A stretch of DNA of 64,000 bases from NCBI RefSeq assembly GCF_914271435.1, contig NZ_CAJZAI010000016.1, positions 1 to 64,000 on the forward strand. Direction: 5' to 3'. Shown one piece after another: positions 45,122 through 54,224 of this stretch. Each line of letters opens with the position of its first letter. The first letter of the stretch is position 1. The notes beneath the pieces are model-generated. The model saw nothing but the letters and a program-made list of their open reading frames with translations. It ran no database searches and was not told the DNA's origin. Source of the stretch: Cupriavidus laharis (GTDB taxonomy: Bacteria > Pseudomonadota > Gammaproteobacteria > Burkholderiales > Burkholderiaceae). A program made the translations under genes and the position numbers.

Positions 45122-45943
45122 TCAGAAATAGGTCACCATCAGGGCTGCCAGCGGAAACACCGGCACCAAGGCGTCAATGCGGTCAAGCACGCCGCCATGG
45201 CCCGGCAACAGCCGGCTGCTGTCCTTCTTGCCGACCTGCCGCTTGAGCAGCGACTCGAACAGGTCGCCGACAATACTGGCGGCAACCAGCAGCGTGGTCA
45301 ACAGCGCCACCAACACCAGGCCGCCGCGGTCGGCCATGACCGAGAACCAGGTCGGCGCAAACGCATGCGTAGCCGCCAGCCCCAGGCCAATCAGCATCGC
45401 CAGCAGCCAGCCGCCGATGGCGCCCTCCCAGGACTTGCCCGGACTGATGGACGGAGCGAGCTTGCGCCGGCCGATTGCCTTGCCGACGAAATAGGCGCCG
45501 ATGTCGGCCGCCCACACCAGCACGGCCGCCGTCAGCAACACGCCGATGCCGGCGCCGCGCAGGATCATCGTGGCGTGCCCGAATGCAGGCAGCATGATCA
45601 GGCCGAGGATGGCGCCCAGCACGGTGAACCCCGGCGTCGCCGTCCGCACGCCGCGCGCGAGGAGCACCAGCGCCACGCCCCAGCAGACCACGGCTGCCTG
45701 CAGCAGCCAGGTCAGGCCGTGGCGGGCCGGCAGGTCATGCCAGGCGATCAACGCGATCAGGCAGGCCACCGCATAGACGTACGGCCAGACGCCGCCCAGC
45801 CCGATGAGCCGCCCGAATTCCCAGCCGCCGAGCAGCACGATCACGGCGATGAGCCCGGCCAGCGCCGCGGGCGGTGCCAGGAACAGGATCGGCAGAATCA
45901 GCAGCAACAGGCACAGGGCGGTGATGACGCGGGTGAGAAGCAT
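45122..45943 (-). CDS. cdsA: Phosphatidate cytidylyltransferase
   Basis: A 273-residue polytopic membrane protein with about eight TM helices. The CTP transferase signature is at the C-terminus: KKDSSRLLPGHGGVLDRIDALVPVFP. AADIGAYFVGKAIGRRKLAPSISPGKSWEGAIGG near residue 145 carries the metal-binding and KSWEG blocks. It makes CDP-diacylglycerol for phospholipid synthesis at the inner membrane. It is separated from dxr by 17 bp and from uppS by 39 bp, all on the same strand. Confidence 0.95.
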   Translation of the reverse strand: MLLTRVITALCLLLLILPILFLAPPAALAGLIAVIVLLGGWEFGRLIGLGGVWPYVYAVACLIALIAWHDLPARHGLTWLLQAAVVCWGVALVLLARGVRTATPGFTVLGAILGLIMLPAFGHATMILRGAGIGVLLTAAVLVWAADIGAYFVGKAIGRRKLAPSISPGKSWEGAIGGWLLAMLIGLGLAATHAFAPTWFSVMADRGGLVLVALLTTLLVAASIVGDLFESLLKRQVGKKDSSRLLPGHGGVLDRIDALVPVFPLAALMVTYF

Positions 45944-45982
45944 GCGCTGCTAGTCCCGTGGAAAGGTGGATTGGCCCGACAC

Positions 45983-46753
45983 TCAGGCAGTGCCGGACAG
46001 CCCCGGCGCAACCAGCTGGGCGCTGGTGCGGCCAAAGCGGCGTTCGCGCTGGCGGTACGAGGCAAAGGCCTTGTCCAGCTCGGCGGCATCGAAATCCGGC
46101 CAGAAGACGTCGGTGAAGTACAGCTCCGAATACGCCAGCTGCCACAACAGGAAATTGCTGATGCGCTGCTCGCCCCCGGTCCGGATGAACAGGTCCGGCT
46201 CCGGCGCGTAGGACATGGCCAGGTGCGGCGCCAGCACCGATTCGTCGATCGACTCGGGGTCGAGCATCGGCGAGCGGGCCAGCATCTTGCGCATGGCCTG
46301 CAGCAGGTCCCATCGGCCGCCGTAATTTGCGGCGATGGTCACTGTCATGCCAGTGTTGCCCGCCGTGCGCGCTTCGGCGTCCTTGATCAACTGCTGGATG
46401 CGCGGGCTGAAGCGGCCCAGGTCGCCCACCACGCGCAGGCGGATACTGTTCGCGTGCATCTTGACCACTTCGCGGCGCAGAGCGGTCATGAACAGGCGCA
46501 TCAGGAACGATACTTCGTCCGCGGGACGGCGCCAGTTCTCGGAGCTGAACGCAAACAGCGTCAGGAACTGCACGCCGCGCGCGGCGCTGGCCTCCACCAC
46601 GGCACGCACGGCGTCCAGCCCGCGGCTGTGACCGGCCACGCGCGGCAGATGGCGCTGCGTCGCCCAGCGGCCGTTGCCATCCATGATGATGGCAACATGG
46701 CGGGGCACATAGGCGGTGTCGGGGACGGCGAGCGTAGAACTGATGTGCTGCAT
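45983..46753 (-). CDS. uppS: Undecaprenyl pyrophosphate synthase (cis-prenyltransferase)
   Basis: A 256-residue enzyme. The diphosphate-binding block VAIIMDGNGRWA carries catalytic Asp25, then GHSRGLDAVRAVVEAS, LTLFAFSSENWRRP near residue 75 and the C-terminal LFIRTGGEQRISNFLLWQLAYSELYF. It elongates FPP with IPP units to C55-PP, the lipid carrier for peptidoglycan and O-antigen. The start MQHISS at 46753 was chosen over an upstream frame that merely runs through the frr gene. It uses isoprenoid precursors made through Dxr, encoded nearby. Confidence 0.95.
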   Translation of the reverse strand: MQHISSTLAVPDTAYVPRHVAIIMDGNGRWATQRHLPRVAGHSRGLDAVRAVVEASAARGVQFLTLFAFSSENWRRPADEVSFLMRLFMTALRREVVKMHANSIRLRVVGDLGRFSPRIQQLIKDAEARTAGNTGMTVTIAANYGGRWDLLQAMRKMLARSPMLDPESIDESVLAPHLAMSYAPEPDLFIRTGGEQRISNFLLWQLAYSELYFTDVFWPDFDAAELDKAFASYRQRERRFGRTSAQLVAPGLSGTA

Positions 46754-46800
46754 GATGGCAGACGACACTGAAGGTTCCGGCGGCAAGCCGCCGGACGGCC

Positions 46801-47361
46801 TCAGACCGTCATGATCTCCTTCTCTTTTTCGGCGACCATCTTGTCGATCTCGGCCACGTACTTGTCGGTCAGCTTCTGAACGTCCTCCTGGCCACGGCGC
46901 TCGTCGTCCTCGGAGATGGCCTTGTCCTTGACCAGCTTCTTGAACTGCTCGTTGGCGTCGCGGCGCAGGTTGCGCACGGCCACCTTGGCGCCTTCGGCTT
47001 CGCTCTTGACAACCTTGGTCAGCTCCTTGCGGCGCTCTTCGGTCAGGGCCGGCATTGGAACGCGAATGACTTCGCCCAGGGTGGCCGGATTCAGGCCCAG
47101 GTCGGAGTCGCGGATGGCCTTCTCGACCGCGCCGACCATCTTCTTTTCCCAAGGCTGGACAGTAATGGTACGGGCGTCGCCCAGGCCGATGTTCGCCACC
47201 TGGCTGATCGGCACCATCGAACCGTAGTAGTCCACCTGTACGTGGTCGAGCAGGCCGGTGTGGGCACGGCCGGTGCGGACTTTGGCCAGATCGGCCCTGA
47301 AGGCCTCGATCGACTTCTGCATCTTCTGCTCGACGCTCTTCTTTGTTTCGGCGACGCTCAT
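46801..47361 (-). CDS. frr: Ribosome recycling factor
   Basis: A 186-residue RRF of exact family length. Blocks visible are VEQKMQKSIEAFRADLAKVRTGRAH (domain I helix), VDYYGSMVPISQVANIGLGDARTITVQPWEKKM (domain II) and the long C-terminal helices (RKELTKVVKSEAEGAKVAVRNLRRD). RRF with EF-G splits post-termination ribosomes. The GGAGGT Shine-Dalgarno lies just upstream of the ATG. It follows pyrH, as in most bacteria. Confidence 0.97.
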   Translation of the reverse strand: MSVAETKKSVEQKMQKSIEAFRADLAKVRTGRAHTGLLDHVQVDYYGSMVPISQVANIGLGDARTITVQPWEKKMVGAVEKAIRDSDLGLNPATLGEVIRVPMPALTEERRKELTKVVKSEAEGAKVAVRNLRRDANEQFKKLVKDKAISEDDERRGQEDVQKLTDKYVAEIDKMVAEKEKEIMTV

Positions 47362-47469
47362 GATTACCTCCGGAAATCAGCTACCAGGATCCCGGCATCC
47401 CGGGACCGAAAATGAACCATTCTACTCTTTGCCGGACCGCGCACCAGATTCCGCGCCCGGCACCCGCGT

Positions 47470-48180
47470 TCAGACGTGGACCAGCGTGCCTTCGTCCTCG
47501 CCCAGGATCACCCGCTTGAGTGCGCCCGGCTTGACGATCGAGAACACCTTGATCGGCAGCTTCTGGTCGCGGCACAGCGCGAAAGCCGTGGCATCCATGA
47601 CCTGCAGGTTGCGCGAGATGGCCTCGTCGAACGAGATCGTGGTGTAGCGTGTGGCGCTCGGATCCTTCTTCGGGTCAGCCGTATACACACCGTCCACCTT
47701 GGTCGCCTTGAGCACGATCTCGGCGCCGATCTCGGAACCCCGCAGCGCCGCGGCCGTGTCGGTGGTGAAGAACGGGTTGCCGGTACCCGCGGCGAAGATC
47801 ACAACCTTGCCCTCCTCAAGCTGACGGATGGCGCGGGGACGGATGTAGGGCTCGACCACCTGGTCCATGCGCAGCGCGGACTGGACGCGGCCTTCGATAT
47901 TGGCGTGGCGCATGGCGTCCTGCAGGGCCAGCGCGTTCATCATGGTGGCCAGCATGCCCATGTAGTCGGCCGTGGCGCGGTCCATGCCGGCGGCACCGCC
48001 CGCGACACCGCGGAAGATGTTGCCGCCGCCGATCACCACCGCCACCTGGACGCCGAGCTTCACGATCTCGGCAATGTCATTGACCATCCCTTCGATGGTG
48101 GCGCGGTTGATGCCGAAGGCATCATCGCCCATGAGGGCTTCACCGGAGAGTTTCAGTAGGACGCGCTTGTAGGCTGGCAT
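47470..48180 (-). CDS. pyrH: UMP kinase (uridylate kinase)
   Basis: A 236-residue amino-acid-kinase-fold UMP kinase. MPAYKRVLLKLSGEAL is the ATP-binding N-terminus. VAVVIGGGNIFRGVAGGAAGMDRATADYMGMLATMMNALAL is the UMP- and GTP-effector-binding core. TGNPFFTTDTAAALR and DGVYTADPKKDPSATRY complete the site. It phosphorylates UMP to UDP. The start MPAYKRV at 48180 matches the family; an in-frame upstream extension was rejected. It sits between tsf and frr. Confidence 0.97.
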   Translation of the reverse strand: MPAYKRVLLKLSGEALMGDDAFGINRATIEGMVNDIAEIVKLGVQVAVVIGGGNIFRGVAGGAAGMDRATADYMGMLATMMNALALQDAMRHANIEGRVQSALRMDQVVEPYIRPRAIRQLEEGKVVIFAAGTGNPFFTTDTAAALRGSEIGAEIVLKATKVDGVYTADPKKDPSATRYTTISFDEAISRNLQVMDATAFALCRDQKLPIKVFSIVKPGALKRVILGEDEGTLVHV

Positions 48181-48381
48181 GTTCACCCTCGGACAGGAGC
48201 AATTCGCTCGATTTGAGACGAAATTTGAGACGTATTGTTTTGATACACCCATGTGGCCTGGGCCAAGTGGATGCCGGAGATAAGCCGGTTTTCGGGGGCA
48301 CCCGCGACAGGCGGATGGCCCCGGAAACTGGCTGGCTGTTGCATTGCACACGGCTCACGCCATGTGATCCTACTTAAGCAG

Positions 48382-48403
48382 AGGGGCACCTTGCGGCGCC
48401 CCT
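48382..48403 (-). terminator. Weak hairpin between tsf and pyrH
   Basis: AGGGGC / GCCCCT arms with a 10-base loop lie in the 279-bp tsf-pyrH gap, 57 bp past the tsf stop. There is no clear T-tract, so this may be a partial attenuator. Confidence 0.35.
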
Positions 48404-48459
48404 TCGGCATTATAGGCGGCGTGCCACCCCCGAAGGGAGGCACCGAACCGCCCCGGACA

Positions 48460-49338
48460 TCAGCCCTTCTGTGCAGCGGCCACCTGGGCGGCCACTTCGG
48501 CAGCGAAGTCGTCCTGCTTCTTCTCGATGCCTTCGCCCACGACGTACAGGGTGAAGCCCTTCACGGTCGTGTTGGCAGCCTTGAGCATCTGCTCGACGGT
48601 CTGCTTGTCGTTCTTCACGAACGGCTGGTTGAACAGCGACACTTCCTTCAGGTACTTCTGGACCGAACCTTCCACCATCTTGGCGACGATTTCGGCCGGC
48701 TTGCCCGACTCGGCAGCCTTCTGCTCGGCGATGCTGCGCTCCTTGGCGATCAGATCCGCGGGAACCTGCTCGGCCGACAGCGACACCGGCTTCATGGCGG
48801 CCACGTGCATGGCGACGTCCTTGGCGGCGGCTTCATCGCCGTCGAACTCGACCATCACGCCGATGCGGGTGCCGTGCAGGTACGAAACCAGCTTGCCGCC
48901 ATTGGCATAGCGGGTGAAGCGGCGGATCGTCAGGTTCTCGCCGATCTTGCCGATCAGGGCGGTGCGGGTGGCTTCCACGCTCACGCCGTCGATTTCCAGC
49001 GCCGACAGCGCAGCCACATCAGCCGGATTCTGCTTGGCGATCAGCTCGGCGACCGTGGCCGAGAAAGCCAGGAAGTCGTCGTTCTTGGAGACGAAATCGG
49101 TCTCGCAGTTCAATTCGACCAGGACACCGGTGGTGCCATCGATGAACGAGGCAACCACGCCTTCCGCGGTCACGCGCGATGCGGCCTTGCTGGCCTTGTT
49201 GCCCAGCTTGACGCGCAGCAGTTCTTCAGCCTTGTTCAGGTCGCCGTCGGCCTCGGTCAGGGCCTTCTTGCATTCCATCATCGGCGCGTCGGTCTTCGCG
49301 CGCAGTTCAGCCACCATGCTTGCGGTAATTGCCGCCAT
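48460..49338 (-). CDS. tsf: Elongation factor Ts
   Basis: A 292-residue EF-Ts. The N-terminal UBA-like domain VAELRAKTDAPMMECKKALTEADGDLNKAEELLR is followed by the core ELNCETDFVSKNDDFL and AMHVAAMKPVSLS. The TDFV block contacts the EF-Tu magnesium site. It exchanges GDP for GTP on EF-Tu. GGAGTGACAA precedes the ATG. It is downstream of rpsB across a 296-bp gap that holds a strong hairpin, fitting the partial attenuation known for rpsB-tsf operons. Confidence 0.97.
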   Translation of the reverse strand: MAAITASMVAELRAKTDAPMMECKKALTEADGDLNKAEELLRVKLGNKASKAASRVTAEGVVASFIDGTTGVLVELNCETDFVSKNDDFLAFSATVAELIAKQNPADVAALSALEIDGVSVEATRTALIGKIGENLTIRRFTRYANGGKLVSYLHGTRIGVMVEFDGDEAAAKDVAMHVAAMKPVSLSAEQVPADLIAKERSIAEQKAAESGKPAEIVAKMVEGSVQKYLKEVSLFNQPFVKNDKQTVEQMLKAANTTVKGFTLYVVGEGIEKKQDDFAAEVAAQVAAAQKG

Positions 49339-49469
49339 TTGTCACTCCTTGAATGGTTCGCGCCGGGTGCCCCAGTTTCCTGTCTGGCAACCGGCCGGGG
49401 GGTGTACAGCCTCACCCGCGGCAGAGCTTGCCTGCGGCGGATGACAACAATCCAGATACTGCAAATTCA

Positions 49470-49503
49470 AAAAAAGGGGGCGCCGGATGTGCCCCCTTTT
49501 TCT
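49470..49503 (-). terminator. Terminator/attenuator between rpsB and tsf
   Basis: AAAAGGGGGC (49472-49481) pairs with GCCCCCTTTT (49491-49500) around a nine-base loop, with T-runs on both strands. It should stop much rpsB transcription, with some read-through into tsf or a separate tsf promoter. Confidence 0.75.
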
Positions 49504-49634
49504 TTCCGACTTGCCGAGGCCGGCATTCGCCGGCTCCGCGCAACGCCCCGCACCTTTTGTCAGGTCCGGTGGCCGATGCCTTGTGATCGTTCCGTGGCGA
49601 TGCGCGTGATCGGGGTCCTCTCGGCAGCCGGCAA

Positions 49635-50378
49635 TCAGCCTTCCTGCACTTCGACGAAATCGTCACCGCCGCGAGCGGCTTCGACGACTTCCTGCACGGC
49701 GTTGGCACGGCCTTCCAGGATCGCGTCAGCCACGCCGCGCACGTACAGGGCCACGGCCTTGGACGAGTCGTCGTTGCCCGGGATCACATAGTCGATGCCT
49801 TCCGGCGAGTGGTTGGTATCGACCACACCGATCACGGGAATGCCCAGCTTGTTGGCTTCGGTCACGGCGATCTTGTGGTAGCCGACGTCCACCACGAAGA
49901 TGGCGTCAGGAATGCCGCCCATTTCCTTGATGCCGCCGATCGATTTTTCCAGCTTGAGCATCTCGCGCTCGAACATCAGCGCTTCCTTCTTGCTCATGGT
50001 TTCCAGCGCGCCGGCTTCCTTGGCGGCTTCCATGTCCTTCAGGCGCTTGATCGAAGTCTTGACCGTCTTGAAGTTGGTCAGCATGCCGCCGAGCCAGCGG
50101 GCGTCGACGTACGGCATGCCGGCACGGCCAGCTTCTTCAGCCAGGATTTCGCGCGACTGGCGCTTGGTGCCCACAAACATGATGGTGCCGCGATTGGCAG
50201 CCAGCTGACGCACGTACTTCAGCGCGTCCTGGAACATCGGCAACGTCTTTTCGAGGTTGATGATGTGGATCTTGTTGCGATGGCCGAAGATGAAGGGGGC
50301 CATCTTCGGGTTCCAGAAGCGGGTCTGGTGGCCGAAGTGGCAACCGGCTTCCAGCATTTCGCGCATGGTAACGGACAT
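49635..50378 (-). CDS. rpsB: 30S ribosomal protein S2
   Basis: A 247-residue S2. The N-terminus MSVTMREMLEAGCHFGHQTRFWNPKM is diagnostic. IHIINLEKTLPMF, GTIMFVGTKRQSREI, VDARWLGGMLTNFKT and DAIFVVDVGYHKIAVTEANKLGIPVIGVVDTN follow. It binds the 30S head-body junction. The start at 50378 was chosen at MSVTMRE; a longer in-frame start lacks homology. It is the first gene of the long minus-strand cluster and has a good promoter about 145 bp upstream. Confidence 0.97.
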   Translation of the reverse strand: MSVTMREMLEAGCHFGHQTRFWNPKMAPFIFGHRNKIHIINLEKTLPMFQDALKYVRQLAANRGTIMFVGTKRQSREILAEEAGRAGMPYVDARWLGGMLTNFKTVKTSIKRLKDMEAAKEAGALETMSKKEALMFEREMLKLEKSIGGIKEMGGIPDAIFVVDVGYHKIAVTEANKLGIPVIGVVDTNHSPEGIDYVIPGNDDSSKAVALYVRGVADAILEGRANAVQEVVEAARGGDDFVEVQEG

Positions 50379-50520
50379 GTAATTCTCCAATAGGGTTGGG
50401 TCTGAAGTCCGCCCCGACATTCCTGAAGAGGAACACCCCGGATGGGCGGACCAGCGATTTCACGACTTCAAAAATCGACCGGCAGCGGCAAATGCTGCGC
50501 CGCAAACAAGTCAGCCCGCT

Positions 50521-50550
50521 ATTCTAGCAACAAATGCCCGCACCACTCAA
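50521..50550 (-). promoter_or_regulatory. rpsB promoter
   Basis: On the minus strand TTGAGT (50545-50550), an 18-bp spacer and TAGAAT (50521-50526) fit sigma-70. Transcription would start near 50514, leaving a long leader before rpsB. Confidence 0.6.
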
Positions 50551-50651
50551 GCGGACCACAAATCTGCCAGTGCAGGCACGGGGAAGCGGGAAGTGCCGCT
50601 CATCTGACCCCGATTGCACGGACAACCGCTGCGATCAAGCGCCGATGGTGC

Positions 50652-50657
50652 GATAAT
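50652..50657 (+). promoter_or_regulatory. Extended -10 for map
   Basis: TGC-GATAAT fits an extended -10 element 66 bp before the map ATG. The -35 region is poor (CTGCGA). Confidence 0.4.
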
Positions 50658-50723
50658 CCCACATTACCTATCTGATTCCGGCGCGGCCCATGGCCCCGCC
50701 TTCACTTTTTCTGGCGAAGCAGC

Positions 50724-51542
50724 ATGAGCATCCACCTGAACACCGCCGAAGACGTCGCCCAAATGCGCGTGGCTTGCCGCCTTGCCTCGGAAGTCCTCGA
50801 CTACATCACGCCGTTCGTCAAACCCGGCGTGACCACCGGCGAACTCGACCGGTTGTGCCACGCCTATATGCGTGACGTGCAAGGCACCGTACCGGCGCCG
50901 CTGAATTATGCGCCCCCGGGCTACCCACCCTTCCCCGGCGCCATCTGCACTTCGGTCAACGACGTGATCTGCCACGGCATTCCCGGCGACCGCGTGCTCA
51001 AGGGCGGCGACGCCATCAACCTGGACATTACGGTCATCACCAAGGAAGGCTACTACGGCGACACCAGCCGCATGTTCATCGTCGGCGAGGGGTCGATCCT
51101 GGCCAAGCGGCTCGCGCAGGTGACCTACGAATGCATGTGGAAGGGCATCGCGCAGGTGCGCGCCGGAGCCCGCCTGGGCGATATCGGCCACGCCATCCAG
51201 GTGCACGCGGAAGCTGCCGGCTACAGTGTGGTGCGCGAGTACTGCGGCCACGGCATTGGCAAGAACTTCCATGAAGACCCGCAGGTCCTGCATTACGGCC
51301 GCGCGGGAACCGGCGCCGAGATCAAGGCAGGCATGATCTTCACCATCGAGCCGATGATCAACGCTGGCAAGCGCGACATCCGCACCATGCCAGACCAGTG
51401 GACGGTCAAGACCCGCGACCGCAGCCTGTCCGCGCAGTGGGAACATACAGTGCTCGTGACCGAAACCGGCTACGAGGTGCTGACGGTGTCCGCCGGCACG
51501 CCCGCGCCGCCCGCATTCATTACGGAGTCGGTCGCGGCCTGA
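50724..51542 (+). CDS. map: Methionine aminopeptidase, type I
   Basis: A 272-residue M24A peptidase. Metal ligands are visible in NLDITVITKEGYYGDTSRMF (two Asp), GHGIGKNFHEDPQVLHYG (His), MIFTIEPMIN (Glu) and SAQWEHTVLVTETGYEVLT (Glu). It removes the initiator methionine from nascent proteins. The ATG at 50724 is preceded by GCGAAGCAGC, a weak Shine-Dalgarno. It is divergent from rpsB and followed by its own terminator before glnD. Confidence 0.96.
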   Translation: MSIHLNTAEDVAQMRVACRLASEVLDYITPFVKPGVTTGELDRLCHAYMRDVQGTVPAPLNYAPPGYPPFPGAICTSVNDVICHGIPGDRVLKGGDAINLDITVITKEGYYGDTSRMFIVGEGSILAKRLAQVTYECMWKGIAQVRAGARLGDIGHAIQVHAEAAGYSVVREYCGHGIGKNFHEDPQVLHYGRAGTGAEIKAGMIFTIEPMINAGKRDIRTMPDQWTVKTRDRSLSAQWEHTVLVTETGYEVLTVSAGTPAPPAFITESVAA

Positions 51543-51559
51543 GCCGCAACCTGGTTGGG

Positions 51560-51585
51560 GGCGCCTGACGGGCGCCTTTCTTTTT
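51560..51585 (+). terminator. Intrinsic terminator after map
   Basis: The stem GGCGCC (51560-51565) / GGCGCC (51571-51576) with a five-base loop is followed by TTTCTTTTT. It ends only 6 bp before the GTG candidate start of glnD. Confidence 0.75.
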
Positions 51586-51591
51586 CCAGCC

Positions 51592-54201
51592 GTGCCCACG
51601 AACCATCCTGCCCAGCCCATGGACACCACGCCGGAACTCCTGCTCGCCGCACGCGTTCGCGACCAGTTGAAGGCCGACAAGCAGGCCCTGTTTGCCGATT
51701 TTGGCCAGACCGTCCAGGTCGGCACGCTCATCACGCGCCTGCGCCGCGCCGTGGACGCCGCGCTCATCGAGGCCTGGCGCGGGCTGGACATGCCCGCCGA
51801 CGCCGCGCTGGTGGCCGTCGGCGGCTACGGCCGCGGGGAACTGTTCCCGTACTCTGACGTGGACGTGCTGCTGCTGCTGCCGTCCGAACCCGATGCCGGC
51901 ACCGCGAGCCGGCTCGAACGGTTCATCGGCATGTGCTGGGACCTGGGGTTGGAGATCGGCTCCTCGGTCCGCACCGTGGAAGACTGCATCCGTGAAGCTC
52001 GCGCGGACATCACCATCCAGACCTCGCTGCTGGAAGCGCGCCTGCTGACTGGCGAGCGCAAGCTGTTCAACGCGCTGCGCACGCAGCACCAGGCCGACCT
52101 GGACCCGGCAGCCTTCTTCCAGGCCAAGCTGCTGGAGATGCGCCAGCGCCACGCCAAGTACCAGGACACACCCTATTCGCTCGAGCCCAACTGCAAGGAG
52201 AGCCCGGGCGGCCTGCGCGACCTGCAGGTAATCCTGTGGATGACCAAGGCCGCAGGCCTCGGCGACAGCTGGAAAGAGCTGTTCGAAAAAGGGCTGCTGA
52301 CGCAGCGCGAAGCGCAGGAACTCGCCCGCAACGAACGCCTGCTGAAGACCATCCGCGCCCGCCTGCATCTCGTCGCCGGGCGCCGCCAGGACGTCCTGGT
52401 GTTCGATCTGCAGACCGCGCTGGCCGAATCCTTCGGCTACCGCCAGAACGACAACAAGCGTGCCAGCGAGCAGCTGATGCGCCGCTACTACTGGGCCGCC
52501 AAGGCAGTGACCCAGCTCAACAGCGTGCTGCTGCTCAACATCGAGGCCCTGCTGTTCCCGAGCGAATCGCAGGTGACGCGCGTGGTCAACGAACGTTTCG
52601 TCGAGCGCCAGGGCATGCTGGAGATCACCAGCGACAGCCTCTACGAAAGCGACCCGCACGCCATCCTCGAGACCTTCCTGCTGTACGAGCGCACGCCGGG
52701 CATCAAGGGATTGTCCCCGCGCACGCTGCGCGGCCTTTACAACGCGCGCACCGTGATGGATGCACGCTGGCGCAACGACCCCGAAAACCGCCGCCTGTTC
52801 CTGGCCATCCTGCAGGAACCGCAAGGCATCACCCACGCGCTGCGCCTGATGAACCAGACCAGCGTGCTGGGCCGCTACCTGATCAACTTCCGCCGCATCG
52901 TCGGCCAGATGCAGCACGACCTGTTCCACGTCTACACCGTGGACCAGCACATCCTGATGGTGGTGCGCAACATGCGCCGCTTCGCCATTGTCGAGCACAC
53001 GCACGAATTCCCGTTCTGCAGCCAGCTGATGGCGAGATTCGACAAGCCCTGGGTGCTGTGGGTCGCGGCGCTGTTCCACGACATCGCCAAGGGCCGCGGC
53101 GGCGATCACTCGAAGCTGGGCACCGTGGATGCACGCCGCTTCTGCAAGCAGCATGGCATTGCGCGCGAGGACGCTGACCTGATCTGCTGGCTGGTGGAGC
53201 ACCACCTGACCATGAGCCACGTGGCGCAGAAGCAGGACCTGACCGATCCCGAAGTCGTGCACGCCTTCGCACGCGTGGTCGGTGGCGAACGGCACCTGAC
53301 GGCGCTGTACCTGCTGACCGTGGCCGATGTCCGCGGCACCAGCCCCAAGGTGTGGAATGCCTGGAAAGGCAAGCTGCTCGAAGACCTGTACCGCATCACG
53401 CTGCGCGTGCTGGGCGGCGCCAGGGTCGACCCGCATTCGATCTGGGCGCAGCGCCAGGAGGAAACCATCGCGCAGCTGCGCCTGAAGGCCTTCGACCCGG
53501 AGCTGGGCAAGCCACTGTGGGCGCAGCTCGACGTGGCTTTCTTCCTGCGCCACGATTCGCGCGATATCGCCTGGCTGACCCGTCACTTGTTCAACAAGGT
53601 GGACAGCCCGGTGCCGGTGGTGAAGGCACGGATTTCCCCTGCCGGCGAGGGCTTGCAGGTAGCGGTCTATGTCAAGGACCAGCCTGACCTCTTCGCCCGC
53701 ATCTGCGGCTACTTCGAACGCAAGGCATTCTCGATCCAGGACGCCAAGATCCACACCACCCGCCACGGCTACGCACTGGATACGTTCCAGGTGACCGACC
53801 CGGGCATGGCCGGCGATGGCGGCAACTACCGTGACATCCTTGCGCTGGTAGAGCACGAACTGGGCGACCGCCTGCAGCAACAGGCCGCACTCCCGGAACC
53901 CAGCCAGGGCCGCCTGTCTCGCCAGTCGCGCAGCTTCCCGATCAAGCCGCGCGTGGACCTGCGTCCGGACGAGCGCGGCCAGTATTACCTGCTGTCGCTG
54001 TCGGCCAACGACCGCACCGGCCTGCTCTACGCCATCACGCGCGTGCTGGCCAAACATCGCGTGTCCGTGCATACGGCGCGCATCAACACCCTTGGCGAAC
54101 GCGTCGAAGACGTGTTCCTGGTCGACGGCAGCCGTCTTGCCGCCGATAACCGATTGCAGATTCAGCTTGAACAGGACCTGCTCGCCGCGCTGGAAATCTG
54201 A
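51592..54201 (+). CDS. glnD: [Protein-PII] uridylyltransferase / uridylyl-removing enzyme
   Basis: A roughly 869-residue GlnD. The nucleotidyltransferase domain has GGYGRGELFPYSDVDVLLLLP near residue 85 (GG and DxD metal ligands). The HD domain has LFHDIAKGRGGDHSKLG near residue 490. Two C-terminal ACT domains begin at YVKDQPDLFARICGYFERKAFS (near 690) and SANDRTGLLYAITRVLAKHRVSV (near 805). It senses glutamine and uridylylates or deuridylylates PII, controlling nitrogen metabolism. The start is either GTG 51592 or ATG 51619 (MDTTPELLL); neither has a Shine-Dalgarno, and the map terminator lies just upstream. Confidence 0.95.
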   Translation: MPTNHPAQPMDTTPELLLAARVRDQLKADKQALFADFGQTVQVGTLITRLRRAVDAALIEAWRGLDMPADAALVAVGGYGRGELFPYSDVDVLLLLPSEPDAGTASRLERFIGMCWDLGLEIGSSVRTVEDCIREARADITIQTSLLEARLLTGERKLFNALRTQHQADLDPAAFFQAKLLEMRQRHAKYQDTPYSLEPNCKESPGGLRDLQVILWMTKAAGLGDSWKELFEKGLLTQREAQELARNERLLKTIRARLHLVAGRRQDVLVFDLQTALAESFGYRQNDNKRASEQLMRRYYWAAKAVTQLNSVLLLNIEALLFPSESQVTRVVNERFVERQGMLEITSDSLYESDPHAILETFLLYERTPGIKGLSPRTLRGLYNARTVMDARWRNDPENRRLFLAILQEPQGITHALRLMNQTSVLGRYLINFRRIVGQMQHDLFHVYTVDQHILMVVRNMRRFAIVEHTHEFPFCSQLMARFDKPWVLWVAALFHDIAKGRGGDHSKLGTVDARRFCKQHGIAREDADLICWLVEHHLTMSHVAQKQDLTDPEVVHAFARVVGGERHLTALYLLTVADVRGTSPKVWNAWKGKLLEDLYRITLRVLGGARVDPHSIWAQRQEETIAQLRLKAFDPELGKPLWAQLDVAFFLRHDSRDIAWLTRHLFNKVDSPVPVVKARISPAGEGLQVAVYVKDQPDLFARICGYFERKAFSIQDAKIHTTRHGYALDTFQVTDPGMAGDGGNYRDILALVEHELGDRLQQQAALPEPSQGRLSRQSRSFPIKPRVDLRPDERGQYYLLSLSANDRTGLLYAITRVLAKHRVSVHTARINTLGERVEDVFLVDGSRLAADNRLQIQLEQDLLAALEI

Positions 54202-54224
54202 CCCGGCCGCGCAGCATTGAAGAT

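Larger units (their letters stand above)
50379..50723. other. 345-bp divergent region, rpsB / map
   Basis: No gene is seen here. It contains the rpsB promoter (50521-50550, minus) with an implied leader of about 135 nt, where S2 autoregulation could act, and an extended -10 box for map (50652-50657, plus). Confidence 0.6.
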
